Of a stretch of DNA of 64,000 nucleotides, positions 32,154-40,777 are shown piece by piece. Both the position numbers and the translations under genes were made by a program. Numbering within the stretch: the stretch's first letter is position 1; every line of letters begins with the position of its first letter. The DNA lies in assembly GCF_000230695.2 (NCBI RefSeq), contig NC_020541.1, positions 2,976,001-3,040,000 of the forward strand. The letters are read 5' to 3'. The DNA is from Rhodanobacter denitrificans. Lineage in GTDB: Bacteria; Pseudomonadota; Gammaproteobacteria; Xanthomonadales; Rhodanobacteraceae. Below the pieces are notes generated by a model. That model was not told the DNA's origin, did no database searches, and worked only from the letters and a program-made list of their open reading frames with translations.

Positions 32154-34436
32154 ATGAGTACCACCCGAAAACTCTGGCTGGGCCTGGCGGCCTTGCTGGT
32201 AGCGTCGTTCGCCGTGCTGCTGTGGGTCGGCAGCGTGGTCCACCAGCAGGCGCCACCGCTGCCCGCGGCGGTCGTCACCAGCGACGGCCAGACGCTGTAC
32301 ACCAAGGCCGACATGGAGCAAGGCCGCCAGGTGTGGCAGAGCATCGGCGGCCAGCAGCTGGGATCGATCTGGGGCCACGGCGCGCTGCTGGCGCCGGACT
32401 GGAGCGCCGACTGGCTGCATCGCGAAGCCACCGCCATGCTGGAACTGCTCTCGCGCGACGCAGGGCTGGGTCCGTACGACTCGCTCGATGCGCCACAACA
32501 GGCGGCCCTGAAAGCGCGGGTGCAGGAAGAACTGCGCACCAACACCTACGACGCAGCCAGCAACACCATCACCGTCTCGGCGCTGCGCGCGCACGCGATG
32601 GAAGCCGTCGCGGCGCATTACATGAGCCTGTTCGGCAACGACCCGGCCACGCACAAGCTGCGGGTAGGCTATGCCATGCGCGAGAACACCGTGGCCGAGA
32701 TGGAGCATCGGCGCGCGGTCACCGCGTTCTTCTGGTGGACCAGCTGGGCCGCCGCCACGCAGCGACCGAACGAGGCGATGAGCTACACCCAGAACTGGCC
32801 ATACGAACCGCTGGTCGGCAACGTGCCGACCTCGACCAGTTTCCTGTGGTCGGTCTTCAGCATCCTGTTCATGATCTTCGGCATCGGCCTGCTCGGTTGG
32901 CATCACGCGCGCCAGGCAAGCCATGAACCCCTGCCGCCGATCCCCTCGCGCGACCCGTTGACCGAAATGAAGGCGACGCCTTCGATGAAGGCTACCGGCA
33001 AGTATTTCTGGACCGTGCTGGCGCTGTTCCTGGCGCAGATCCTGCTGGGCGCCACCACCGCGCATTACCAGGTGGAAGGCCAGCAGGCCTACGGCTTCGC
33101 GCTGGCCAACTACCTGCCGTACAGCCTCACCCGCACCTGGCACACCGAGCTGGCCGTGCTGTGGATCGCCACCGCGTGGCTGGCGACCGGCCTGTACATC
33201 GCGCCGCTGATCTCCGGCCACGAGCCGAAGTTCCAGCGGCTCGGGGTGAATTTCCTGTGGGTCTGCCTGCTGCTGATCGTGGTCGGCTCGTTCGCCGGCC
33301 AGTGGTTTGCGGTGATGGACAAGATGGGCCTGCAATACAACTTCTGGTTCGGCCACCAGGGCTGGGAATACACCGACCTCGGCCGCTTCTGGCAGATCTT
33401 CCTGTTCATCGGGCTGATGCTGTGGCTGTTCCTGGTCGGCCGCGCGCTGTGGCCGGCGATGCGCGGCGGCAGGGAAGGCGCCTCGATCGTGGGCCTGCTG
33501 TTCCTCTCCACCGTGGCGATCGGCCTGCTCTACGGCGCCGGCCTGATGTGGGGCGAGCACACCCACATCGCGATGGTCGAGTACTGGCGCTGGTGGGTGG
33601 TGCACCTGTGGGTGGAAGGCTTCTTCGAGGTGTTCGCCACCGCGGTGATCAGCTACCTGTTCGTCAAGCTGGGCCTGCTGCGCGTGGGCAGCGCCACCAC
33701 CAACGTGCTGTTCGCCACCATCGTGTTCATGGCCGGTGGCGTGCTCGGCACGCTGCACCACCTGTACTTCAGCGGCACCACCACGGCGGTGATCGCGCTC
33801 GGCGCCAGCTTCTCGGCGCTGGAAGTGGTGCCGCTGGCGCTGATCGGGCTGGAAGCCCACGACACCTGGAAGAAGCAGCACGCCGCGCCGTGGATGGCGC
33901 GCTACCGCTGGCCGATCCTGTTCTTCGTGGCGGTGAGCTTCTGGAACCTGGTCGGCGCGGGCCTGCTCGGCTTCCTGGTCAACACGCCGATCGCGCTGTA
34001 CTACATGCAGGGCCTGAACCTCACCGCCAGCCACGGCCATACCGCGCTGTTCGGCGTGTACGGCATGCTCGGCCTGGGCCTGATGCTGTTCTGCCTGCGC
34101 GGCATCAAGCCGCAGGCGCAGTGGCGCGAAGGCTGGCTGCGCGGCGCGTTCTGGTGCCTCAACATCGGCCTGTCGCTGATGGCCGCGCTGACCCTGCTGC
34201 CGCTGGGCATCCTGCAGCTGAAGGCGGTGCTGGAACACGGCTACTGGTTCGCCCGCTCGGCCGAGTTCATGGATCGCCCGCTGATCCACATGCTGGTGTG
34301 GATGCGCGTGCCGGGCGACACCCTGTTCGCCGTCGGCGCCCTGCTGATCGCGGTGTTCGTCGCCGCCCTGTGGCTGTGGCCGAAGCGCCGGACCGCCAGC
34401 GCGCCCCTGCCGCAGGGCGTTCCCGAGCGCGCGTGA
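32154..34436 (+). CDS. norZ: Quinol-dependent nitric-oxide reductase (qNor, NorZ type)
   Basis: A 760-residue protein, normal qNor length, with ATG 32154 and GGGAG 7 nt upstream. A first helix is followed by a periplasmic NorC-like domain lacking heme motifs (residues about 30-235, GRQVWQSIGGQQLGSIWGHG), then a NorB domain. Active-site residues visible are His484 and Glu488 in VVHLWVEGFFE, His535/His536 in LHHLYF, Glu near 558 in SALEVVPL, and His627/His629 in SHGHTALFG. It takes electrons from quinol directly, so the cell has two NO reductases of different wiring. Lies under an FNR-type box. Confidence 0.95.
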   Translation: MSTTRKLWLGLAALLVASFAVLLWVGSVVHQQAPPLPAAVVTSDGQTLYTKADMEQGRQVWQSIGGQQLGSIWGHGALLAPDWSADWLHREATAMLELLSRDAGLGPYDSLDAPQQAALKARVQEELRTNTYDAASNTITVSALRAHAMEAVAAHYMSLFGNDPATHKLRVGYAMRENTVAEMEHRRAVTAFFWWTSWAAATQRPNEAMSYTQNWPYEPLVGNVPTSTSFLWSVFSILFMIFGIGLLGWHHARQASHEPLPPIPSRDPLTEMKATPSMKATGKYFWTVLALFLAQILLGATTAHYQVEGQQAYGFALANYLPYSLTRTWHTELAVLWIATAWLATGLYIAPLISGHEPKFQRLGVNFLWVCLLLIVVGSFAGQWFAVMDKMGLQYNFWFGHQGWEYTDLGRFWQIFLFIGLMLWLFLVGRALWPAMRGGREGASIVGLLFLSTVAIGLLYGAGLMWGEHTHIAMVEYWRWWVVHLWVEGFFEVFATAVISYLFVKLGLLRVGSATTNVLFATIVFMAGGVLGTLHHLYFSGTTTAVIALGASFSALEVVPLALIGLEAHDTWKKQHAAPWMARYRWPILFFVAVSFWNLVGAGLLGFLVNTPIALYYMQGLNLTASHGHTALFGVYGMLGLGLMLFCLRGIKPQAQWREGWLRGAFWCLNIGLSLMAALTLLPLGILQLKAVLEHGYWFARSAEFMDRPLIHMLVWMRVPGDTLFAVGALLIAVFVAALWLWPKRRTASAPLPQGVPERA

Positions 34437-34448
34437 TCCCTCGCGCAC

Positions 34449-34462
34449 ATGACGTACGTCAG
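34449..34462 (+). promoter_or_regulatory. Weak FNR-like half-site palindrome before the sirB operon
   Basis: ATGAC-GTAC-GTCAG keeps the TGAC/GTCA inverted half sites but lacks the outer T/A bases. It lies 58 nt before ATG 34520; no convincing -10 is found. It could be a weak FNR site or chance. Confidence 0.35.
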
Positions 34463-34519
34463 GGCGCGCCGCACGGCGTGCCCTGATGCTTTCACCGTAT
34501 CCCGAACCCCGGAACCCGC

Positions 34520-34924
34520 ATGTTCGAGTTCTATCCGCAGATCAAATGGGTGCACATCGCCTGCGTGCTGGCCAGCGGCACGCTGTTCGCGTTGCGCGGC
34601 CTGCTGGTGCAGGCCGGCCACGCCGGCGCCGCGCAGTGGGAGCCGGTGCGCTGGCTCAGCTACGCCATCGACACCACCCTGCTCACCGCCGCATTGATGC
34701 TGGTGAGCATCCTGCCCGGCGCGATGTTCGCCAACGGCTGGCTGACCACCAAGCTGGTGCTGCTGGTGGCCTATGTGGTGCTCGCCATGCTCGCCCTGAA
34801 ACGGGCACGCACGCCGCGCGCGCGGCGGGCCTTCTACGTGGCGGCACTGGCCACCTACGTCTACATGCTGGGCGTGGCCCGCATGCATCATCCGCTGAGC
34901 TGGCTGCACGGATGGCTGGCATGA
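34520..34924 (+). CDS. SirB-like membrane protein
   Basis: A 134-residue protein with four predicted helices: QIKWVHIACVLASGTLFALR, WLSYAIDTTLLTAALMLVSI, LTTKLVLLVAYVVLAMLALK and RRAFYVAALATYVYMLGVAR. The pattern matches the SirB family (invasion gene expression up-regulator), a membrane protein of unknown biochemical role. Its stop overlaps the start of the decarboxylase gene (ATGA), so the two are co-translated. Confidence 0.88.
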   Translation: MFEFYPQIKWVHIACVLASGTLFALRGLLVQAGHAGAAQWEPVRWLSYAIDTTLLTAALMLVSILPGAMFANGWLTTKLVLLVAYVVLAMLALKRARTPRARRAFYVAALATYVYMLGVARMHHPLSWLHGWLA

Positions 34925-36876
34925 GCGCGGCACAACCGTTCGACCACGTCGAGCCGCGCGACCACACGCTGGACGCCTGCTTCCTCGGCCCCTACGGCGA
35001 GAACGACACGCTGCTGGAAAAGCTGCTGGTGGAGTTCCTGCGCGATCACGTCTACTGGCGGCGCAACTTCCACCCGGAGGACCCGCCGGCGATCGGCACC
35101 GGCGCCGCGCACCACCCGGACTACCTCGCCTTCGAATCGCGCATGCGCCGCGAGCTGCACCAGCTCTCCGCCGCGCTGAAGAAGTCGGTGCCGTTCCACA
35201 GCCCGCGCTACATCGGCCATATGGCTTCCGACCTGCTGCTGCCGGGACTGGCCGCGCAGATGCTCACGCTGCCGTACAACCCCAACAACGTCAGCGAGGA
35301 CGCCGCCCCGGTCACCGTCGACCTGGAAGTGCAGGCGGGCCTGCAACTGGCGCGCATGCTCGGCTATCCGCACGACCCGGCGCAGGAGGCCTGCGCGTTC
35401 GGCCACCTCACCTCCGGCGGCACCCTGGCCAACTACCAGGCGCTGCGCCTGGCATTGGCACTGAAAGCGTTCCCGGTGGCGCTGCGCGCCGCCGGCGCGC
35501 CGGAGCTGGCGCTGCCGGCGGACGACTGGAGCGCCTTCAATCTTTCCACGGCCGACGGCATCGCGTTGCTGGAGACCTGGCAGCACTGGCTGGCCGCGCA
35601 GACACCGGCGCAACGCGCGCACTGGCTGCACCGGGTCGAGAACGAGCGCATCGAACAACTCGGTCTGGTCGGCTTCTTCGCCGCGCATCCGTCATTGCGC
35701 GTGCCGCTGGTGCTGGCGCCGGTCACCGCGCACTACTCGTGGAGCAAGGGCCTGAAGCTGCTCGGCCTCGGCCGCGACCAGTTGGAACTGCTGCCCACCG
35801 ACGGTATGCGGCTGAATCCGGCCGCGCTGGCCGACACGCTGGAACGCTGCGCGCGCGAACGCCAACCGGTGCTGATGTGCGTGGCCGTGCTCGGCGGCAC
35901 CGAGTACGGCACGATCGACCCGATCGACGCCGTGCTCGCCGCGCGGCAGGCCTCGCGCGGGCGCGGCCTGGATTTCGCCGTGCACGTCGACGCCGCCTGG
36001 GGCGGCTACCTGGCCACATTATTCCGCAACGAAGACGGCTCGCTGCGCACGCGCGAGGAGGTGGCCGCCGACTACGTGCAGTTCCCCACGCCGGCAGTGC
36101 ATGCAGCGTTCGCTGCGCTGGGCGAGACCGACTCGGTCACGGTCGACCCGCACAAGCTCGGCTACCTGCCCTACGGCAGCGGCGCCTTCATCTGCCGCGA
36201 CCACCGCGCGATGACGCTGCTGGCCGAGCGCGCCGACTACGTGTTCCACGCCGCCACGCCCGCCGGATATCTGGCGCGCTACCGCAGCCTGGGCCAGTTC
36301 ATCCCGGAAGGCTCGAAATCCGGCGCGGCCGCCGCCGCGGTGTACGTGACGCACCGGGTGCTGCCGCTGGACCACGCCCACTTCGGCGCCCTGCCGCGCG
36401 CCACCGTGCGCGCGGCGGAGACCTTCCACGCGCGCGCGCAGCGCTTCGCGCTGGAGCTGGCCGACGACGTCCACGCGCTGGTGCCGTTCGCGCCGGACAG
36501 CAACCTGGTCTGCCTCGCGCTCAACCCCTGCGGCAACACCTCGGTGGCCGCGGCGAACGCCTTCGTGCGCGAGCTGCACGACACCCTTCGCTGCGACCCG
36601 CACCAGCCGCTGCAGACGAAGGAATTCTTCGGCTCGGTGACCAGCCTGCGCCCGGACATGCTGGGTCCGGTGCAGACCTCGCGCATCTTCGCCGCGCTGG
36701 GCCTGGATACGGCCAGCCTCGGCCCGGACGAGGACCGGCTGCTGATCCTGCGCCACACGCTGATGAACCCGTACCTGATCGATCACGAAAACGGCATCAG
36801 CTACATCGACCGCTATTTCGACTTCCTCGGCCGTCGCATGCGCATGCTGCGCGGCGGCGCCACCAGCCAGACATGA
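34921..36876 (+). CDS. PLP-dependent amino-acid decarboxylase, tyrosine-decarboxylase-like
   Basis: A 651-residue fold-type I decarboxylase starting at ATG 34921. The PLP-binding Asp is in VHVDAAWGGYLATLF and the Schiff-base Lys in VDPHKLGYLPYGSGAFICRD. The LPYGSGAF context and length over 600 are closer to bacterial tyrosine/histidine decarboxylases of the Enterococcus TyrDC type than to GadB (about 466). The substrate-pocket segment FGHLTSGGTLANYQALRLAL is conserved. It overlaps the SirB gene at its start, and its stop overlaps an alternative start of the next gene. The substrate is not certain; Tyr or a related aromatic is a reasonable guess. Confidence 0.82.
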   Translation: MSAAQPFDHVEPRDHTLDACFLGPYGENDTLLEKLLVEFLRDHVYWRRNFHPEDPPAIGTGAAHHPDYLAFESRMRRELHQLSAALKKSVPFHSPRYIGHMASDLLLPGLAAQMLTLPYNPNNVSEDAAPVTVDLEVQAGLQLARMLGYPHDPAQEACAFGHLTSGGTLANYQALRLALALKAFPVALRAAGAPELALPADDWSAFNLSTADGIALLETWQHWLAAQTPAQRAHWLHRVENERIEQLGLVGFFAAHPSLRVPLVLAPVTAHYSWSKGLKLLGLGRDQLELLPTDGMRLNPAALADTLERCARERQPVLMCVAVLGGTEYGTIDPIDAVLAARQASRGRGLDFAVHVDAAWGGYLATLFRNEDGSLRTREEVAADYVQFPTPAVHAAFAALGETDSVTVDPHKLGYLPYGSGAFICRDHRAMTLLAERADYVFHAATPAGYLARYRSLGQFIPEGSKSGAAAAAVYVTHRVLPLDHAHFGALPRATVRAAETFHARAQRFALELADDVHALVPFAPDSNLVCLALNPCGNTSVAAANAFVRELHDTLRCDPHQPLQTKEFFGSVTSLRPDMLGPVQTSRIFAALGLDTASLGPDEDRLLILRHTLMNPYLIDHENGISYIDRYFDFLGRRMRMLRGGATSQT

Positions 36877-36890
36877 ACCCGGAGCCTCCC

Positions 36891-37997
36891 ATGGACAGCG
36901 TCCTGCGCCTGGTCAGCCTGCAACACGAGACGGACCGCCGCTGGGTGCACGACGCCCTGGCGAAACTGGCGCAGGAAGCGGCACGCTCGGCCGACACCCA
37001 CCTGCTGAAGCTGAACTTCCCCGGCTTCCACGGCATCGACTTCTACTTCAAGGACGAGGCCGCGCACCCCAGCGGCAGCCTGAAACATCGCCTCGCCCGC
37101 TCGCTGTTCCTGTACGCGCTGTGCAACGGCCGGCTGCGCGGCGGCCAGGGCGTGGTGGACGCCTCTTCCGGCAGCACGGCGATCTCCGAAGCGTGGTTCG
37201 CACGCCTGCTCGGCCTGCCCTTCACGGCCGTGATGCCGGCCTGCACCGCACCGGGCAAGATCCACGACGTGCGGGCGCTGGGCGGCGAGTGCGACCTGGT
37301 CGACGACCCCGCCCAGGTGCACGCCCGCGCCGCCGAGCACGCCGCGCGCGGCGCCTGCCACCTGGACCAGTTCGGCCTGGCCGAACGCGCCACCGACTGG
37401 CGCGGCAACAACAACATCGCCGAGTCGATCATCGGCCAGCTCGCGCTGGAGGCCGAACCGGAACCCGCGTGGATCGTCTGCGGCGCCGGCACCGGCGGCA
37501 CCTCGGCCACCATCGGCCGCTACCTGCGCTACCGCCGGCTGCACACGCAGCTGTGCGTGGCCGAGCCGGCCGGCAGCGCCTATGTGCACGGCTGGCGCAA
37601 CCGCGACGCGCAGGCGCTGGCCAGCCAGCCAACCCTGATCGAAGGCATCGGCCGGCCGCGGGTGGAACCGGGCTTCATCTTCGAGGTGGTCGACCGGGTA
37701 AGCGAAGTGCCCGACGCCGCCTCGATCGCCGGCGCCTGGCTGCTGGAGGAGCTGTTCGGCCACCGCTACGGCGGCTCGTCCGGTACCAACCTGGTCGCCT
37801 GCCTGCAGCTGGCCGCCTCGATGCGTGCCCGCGGCGAGCGCGGCAGCATCGTCAGCCTGCTGTGCGACCGCGGCGAGCGCTATGCGCAGACGCTGTTCGA
37901 TCCGTCGTGGCTGGCCGCCCACCGCATCGACCTCGCGCCGTGGACGACCGCGCTGCGCGCCAGCCTGGCCAGCGGCCGCCCGCCGCTCACCGCATGA
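36891..37997 (+). CDS. PLP-dependent cysteine-synthase-like enzyme
   Basis: A 368-residue fold-type II enzyme. ATG 36891 has GGAG 6 nt upstream; ATG 36873, overlapping the previous stop, is an alternative. The PLP Lys is in HPSGSLKHRLARSL near residue 62, the substrate loop is SSGSTAIS (TSGNTG in CysK), and the phosphate-binding loop is GAGTGGTSATIG. These altered loops suggest a CysK/CBS-family member that does not necessarily make cysteine. It sits between a decarboxylase and a prephenate-dehydrogenase-like gene in one coupled operon, so a role in amino-acid derivative synthesis is likely but undefined. Confidence 0.8.
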   Translation: MDSVLRLVSLQHETDRRWVHDALAKLAQEAARSADTHLLKLNFPGFHGIDFYFKDEAAHPSGSLKHRLARSLFLYALCNGRLRGGQGVVDASSGSTAISEAWFARLLGLPFTAVMPACTAPGKIHDVRALGGECDLVDDPAQVHARAAEHAARGACHLDQFGLAERATDWRGNNNIAESIIGQLALEAEPEPAWIVCGAGTGGTSATIGRYLRYRRLHTQLCVAEPAGSAYVHGWRNRDAQALASQPTLIEGIGRPRVEPGFIFEVVDRVSEVPDAASIAGAWLLEELFGHRYGGSSGTNLVACLQLAASMRARGERGSIVSLLCDRGERYAQTLFDPSWLAAHRIDLAPWTTALRASLASGRPPLTA

Positions 37998-38800
37998 GCG
38001 CGGCCGGACCGCGCGAACCGGCGCCACCCGCTGCGACGGTTGCCGTGCTCGGCTACGGCCGCTTCGGCCAGGCCTTCGCCGGGCTGCTGCAGCAGGCGGG
38101 GCATCGCGTGCGTGCATGGGATCCGCGCGCGCAGATCCCCGCTGCGCTGGCTGCCACGTCGATGCCGACGGCGATCGACGGCGCAGCATGGATCGTGCTG
38201 GCGATGCCGGTGCCGCAGCTACGAGAGTCGCTGATCGCGCTGCGCCCGCTGCTGCATGCCGGACAGACCGTGCTCGACGTGGGCAGCGTGAAGATGCACC
38301 CCTGCGCGACGATGGACGAGCTGCTCGGCGCGGCCATTCCGCACGTCGGCACGCACCCGCTGTTCGGCCCGCTCAGCCTGGCCCGCGACGAGCGTCCGCG
38401 GCGCACGGTGATCTGCCCAGCCGCGGATCACCCAGAGGTCGCCGAGCGCGCCCGCGAGCTGTTCGCCGGACTCGGCTGCGAAGTCATCGAGCAGAACCCG
38501 GAAGCGCACGACCGTGCCATGGCGATGACCCATGCGCTGGCGTTCTTCGTCGCCAAGGGCCTGCTCGACATCGGCGTGAACGACGGCCTGCCGCTGGCGC
38601 CGCCTTCGTTCCAGGGCATGCAGCACATGCTGGCAGCGGTGCGCGGCGACGCCGGCCACCTGTTCGCCGCGATCCAGCGCGAGAACCCGTTCGCCGCCGA
38701 GGCGCGTGCGCGGCTGCTGGCCGAACTCGAACGGGTGCACCGGCAACTGCTGGCCGACGCGGACGGCGACAGCCTGGCCATCCCCGCGCCGCCCGCGTGA
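37994..38800 (+). CDS. Prephenate dehydrogenase-like protein (TyrA family)
   Basis: A 268-residue protein overlapping the previous stop (ATGA). It has an N-terminal Rossmann motif VLGYGRFGQAFAGLL and the catalytic region HVGTHPLFGPLS with the conserved His, then AMTHALAFFVAKGL. The domain is a stand-alone TyrA without chorismate mutase, and is shorter than most dehydrogenases of this family. Such proteins oxidise prephenate to 4-hydroxyphenylpyruvate, the tyrosine precursor. Its pairing with a tyrosine-decarboxylase-like enzyme is notable. Confidence 0.82.
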   Translation: MSAAGPREPAPPAATVAVLGYGRFGQAFAGLLQQAGHRVRAWDPRAQIPAALAATSMPTAIDGAAWIVLAMPVPQLRESLIALRPLLHAGQTVLDVGSVKMHPCATMDELLGAAIPHVGTHPLFGPLSLARDERPRRTVICPAADHPEVAERARELFAGLGCEVIEQNPEAHDRAMAMTHALAFFVAKGLLDIGVNDGLPLAPPSFQGMQHMLAAVRGDAGHLFAAIQRENPFAAEARARLLAELERVHRQLLADADGDSLAIPAPPA

Positions 38801-38835
38801 GCTTGCGCGACCTGCGCGGTTTCCGAACGCCGCCC

Positions 38836-39141
38836 TCACTCGTGCATGGACGCTTCCGGCAACGTCGCCAGCACCGCCAGCGCTTCGCGCAGCTCGGCCT
38901 GCAAGGCCAGCCACGAGCGTTCCCATTGGCCTTCATGCGGCGTGGCCAGAACAAAGCGCTGCAGCATCGCGCGGGCCCGCGCAAGCTGCGCGTGCAGCGC
39001 CGTGATTTCCGCCAGCGCGCGTTCGTGCGCCTCCTTGCCGACCATCAGGATCTTGTGGTCGCGGCACACGCCGATGCACGGCTGCGGCGCTTCGATCTTG
39101 CCGCAGCCGATGCATTGCCAGGCCTGGATCCAGTCAGTCAT
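38836..39141 (-). CDS. Small zinc-binding-like protein, unknown function
   Basis: A 101-residue protein. Residues 8-27 contain four Cys, CIGCGKIEAPQPCIGVCRDH, a likely zinc or metal site, followed by a long amphipathic helix (ERALAEITALHAQLARARAM). It is the second gene after a signal-peptide protein, 14 nt downstream, so the two form a minus-strand pair. I recognise no family; a metal-sensing or electron-transfer accessory role near denitrification genes is conceivable. Confidence 0.7.
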   Translation of the reverse strand: MTDWIQAWQCIGCGKIEAPQPCIGVCRDHKILMVGKEAHERALAEITALHAQLARARAMLQRFVLATPHEGQWERSWLALQAELREALAVLATLPEASMHE

Positions 39142-39155
39142 GCGCCGGCATCCGC

Positions 39156-39647
39156 TCAGGGCTCGTCGTGCATCTCGTGCACGGCCGGGGCCGGCTTGTC
39201 CCAGCCGGGGTCGTTGAAATACTGCGGATAGTGCGCGATCGCCGCACGCATCTCGGCTACCGCCGACACCTTTTTCGGGTCGGCCTTCAGCGTCTGCGCC
39301 GCGCTCATCAGCGGCACCAGGATGCCGTGCAGCGCGGCATCGGGCTCGGGTGCCAGCTTGCAGTTGGCGAACATGTAGGTCACCGCCTGCTCGACCTCGG
39401 TGGCGCGGTCGACCGCCATCGGCGCGCTCATGTGGCCCATCTCGTAGTGGCGCAGTTCGTCCACCGCCACATGGGCCCGGCGCATGCCCTCGCTGAGCGG
39501 CGCGTCCGGTGCCCAGCGCTGCGCCGGCGCGGCAGTCGTGGCGGCGTGCGCGGGGTGGCTTTCATGGGCGTGCTGGGGGGATGCCTGGGCCGCCAGGCCC
39601 AGGCCAAGGCCACACGCCAGCGCAATCACAACATTGACCGATTTCAT
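39156..39647 (-). CDS. Secreted His-rich protein under FNR control, unknown function
   Basis: A 163-residue protein starting at ATG 39647 with a signal peptide (MKSVNVVIALACGLGLGLAA, cut near AQA). A His-rich stretch follows (SPQHAHESHPAHA), then a helical mature domain with EGMRRAHVAVDELRHYEMGH and EVEQAVTYMFANCKLAPEPD, ending in HEMHDEP. Met and His residues suggest copper or heme handling in the periplasm. It resembles proteins called DnrO near denitrification genes, but I am not sure of that name. A class II FNR promoter precedes it on this strand. Confidence 0.75.
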   Translation of the reverse strand: MKSVNVVIALACGLGLGLAAQASPQHAHESHPAHAATTAAPAQRWAPDAPLSEGMRRAHVAVDELRHYEMGHMSAPMAVDRATEVEQAVTYMFANCKLAPEPDAALHGILVPLMSAAQTLKADPKKVSAVAEMRAAIAHYPQYFNDPGWDKPAPAVHEMHDEP

Positions 39648-39690
39648 GCGGAAGACTCCGGCAAGCGGCACGGCGGCCGCGGATGGGAAA

Positions 39691-39732
39691 AGGCTAGCGC
39701 ACCGCGACCTCGCCGCGACTGACCCACGTCAA
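39691..39732 (-). promoter_or_regulatory. Class II FNR-type promoter of the secreted His-rich protein gene; modA side also possible
   Basis: On the minus strand TTGAC-GTGG-GTCAG (39719-39732) is followed after exactly 22 nt by TAGCCT (39691-39696), so the 39647 gene has a class II site. Toward modA (plus) no hexamer is seen at that distance. The 305-nt gap 39648-39952 holds no other gene; a TATAAA-like TGTATAAAT lies near 39864-39872. Confidence 0.65.
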
Positions 39733-39952
39733 CCTGGCGCCAGCGCGGCATGCGCCTGCGGCAAACGGCCGCCCGGCGGCCTGGGCACGCCGCAAGAACG
39801 CCCTTCGCGCCCGGCCAGCGGCTGCGGCAAGTTGCCCGGGATCCACCTGCGCGGTCCGCCGTTGTGTATAAATCGAACCCACCCATGCTGGCGGCCACGT
39901 CCGCACCGGGAATCGGCGCGGCAGGCCGGAACAACCCACCGAGGGGCAGGCG

Positions 39953-40750
39953 TTGCAGCTGAAAATCGTCCACATGCTGGTTCGTCGCGCCGTGCCGGTG
40001 CTGCTGGCCATCGCCAGTCTGGCCGCCTGGCCAGCAGGCCGGGCCAGCGCGAGCACGCCACCGGTGGCGCGGGCGCGGGTCGCCGTTGCCGCCAATTTCA
40101 GCGAGGTGGCCCACCTGCTGGCGGCACAATACACACGCCGCAGCGGCAACCGCATCGACATCAGCGTGGCCTCGACCGGCAAACTGTATGCGCAGATCCG
40201 CCATGGCGCGCCGTTCGACGTGCTGCTGGCGGCGGACGACAGCACGCCGCAGCGCCTGGTCGACGAAGGGCTGGCGGTGCGCTCGTCGCTGTACGACTAC
40301 GCGCGCGGCCGGCTGGTGTTGTGGAGCCGCGATGCCGCGCTGGTCGCCGACGGCGAGCAGGTGCTGCGCCGGCACGACTTCCGCAAGTTCGCGATCGCCA
40401 ACCCCGCGCTGGCACCCTACGGCGCCGCCGCACGCCAGGTGCTGCAGCACGTCGGCCGCTGGGACACGCTGCAGCCGCGGCTGGTGCTCGGCGAAAACGT
40501 GGGCCAGGCCACCCAGTTTGTGTTGAGCGGCAATGCCGAGGCCGGGCTGTTGCCGCGCTCGCTGGTGCTGGAGGCGCAGCGCCAGGTCGGCGGTTCGGCC
40601 TGGCTGGTTCCCGCCGACTGGCACCGGCCGATCGTCCAGAGTGCGGTCCTGCTCGACCACGGCCGCGACAACCCGGCGGCGATTGGCTTCCTGGAATATC
40701 TGCGCGACGATACCGCCCGACGCACCATCGCGGCCCACGGTTATGACTGA
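39953..40750 (+). CDS. modA: Molybdate ABC transporter substrate-binding protein
   Basis: A 265-residue protein with a signal peptide (LVRRAVPVLLAIASLAAWPA). TTG 39953 is chosen because GAGGGG lies 6 nt upstream; ATG 39974 has no ribosome site. The mature protein has VAVAANFSEVAHLLAAQYTR, GAPFDVLLAADDSTPQRLVD and the ending DTARRTIAAHGYD, the ModA pattern for molybdate binding. It supplies molybdate for the molybdenum cofactor used by NarG. Spacing to modB is 27 nt. Confidence 0.92.
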   Translation: MQLKIVHMLVRRAVPVLLAIASLAAWPAGRASASTPPVARARVAVAANFSEVAHLLAAQYTRRSGNRIDISVASTGKLYAQIRHGAPFDVLLAADDSTPQRLVDEGLAVRSSLYDYARGRLVLWSRDAALVADGEQVLRRHDFRKFAIANPALAPYGAAARQVLQHVGRWDTLQPRLVLGENVGQATQFVLSGNAEAGLLPRSLVLEAQRQVGGSAWLVPADWHRPIVQSAVLLDHGRDNPAAIGFLEYLRDDTARRTIAAHGYD

Positions 40751-40777
40751 GCCGGCACCGGCATCGCAACGACGGCC

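Noticed and set aside
31302..34448. A long minus-strand frame of 1048 codons running across the qNor gene
   Set aside because: Only its last 228 codons are a real gene (YjdF). The rest is antisense to qNor and has shadow composition.
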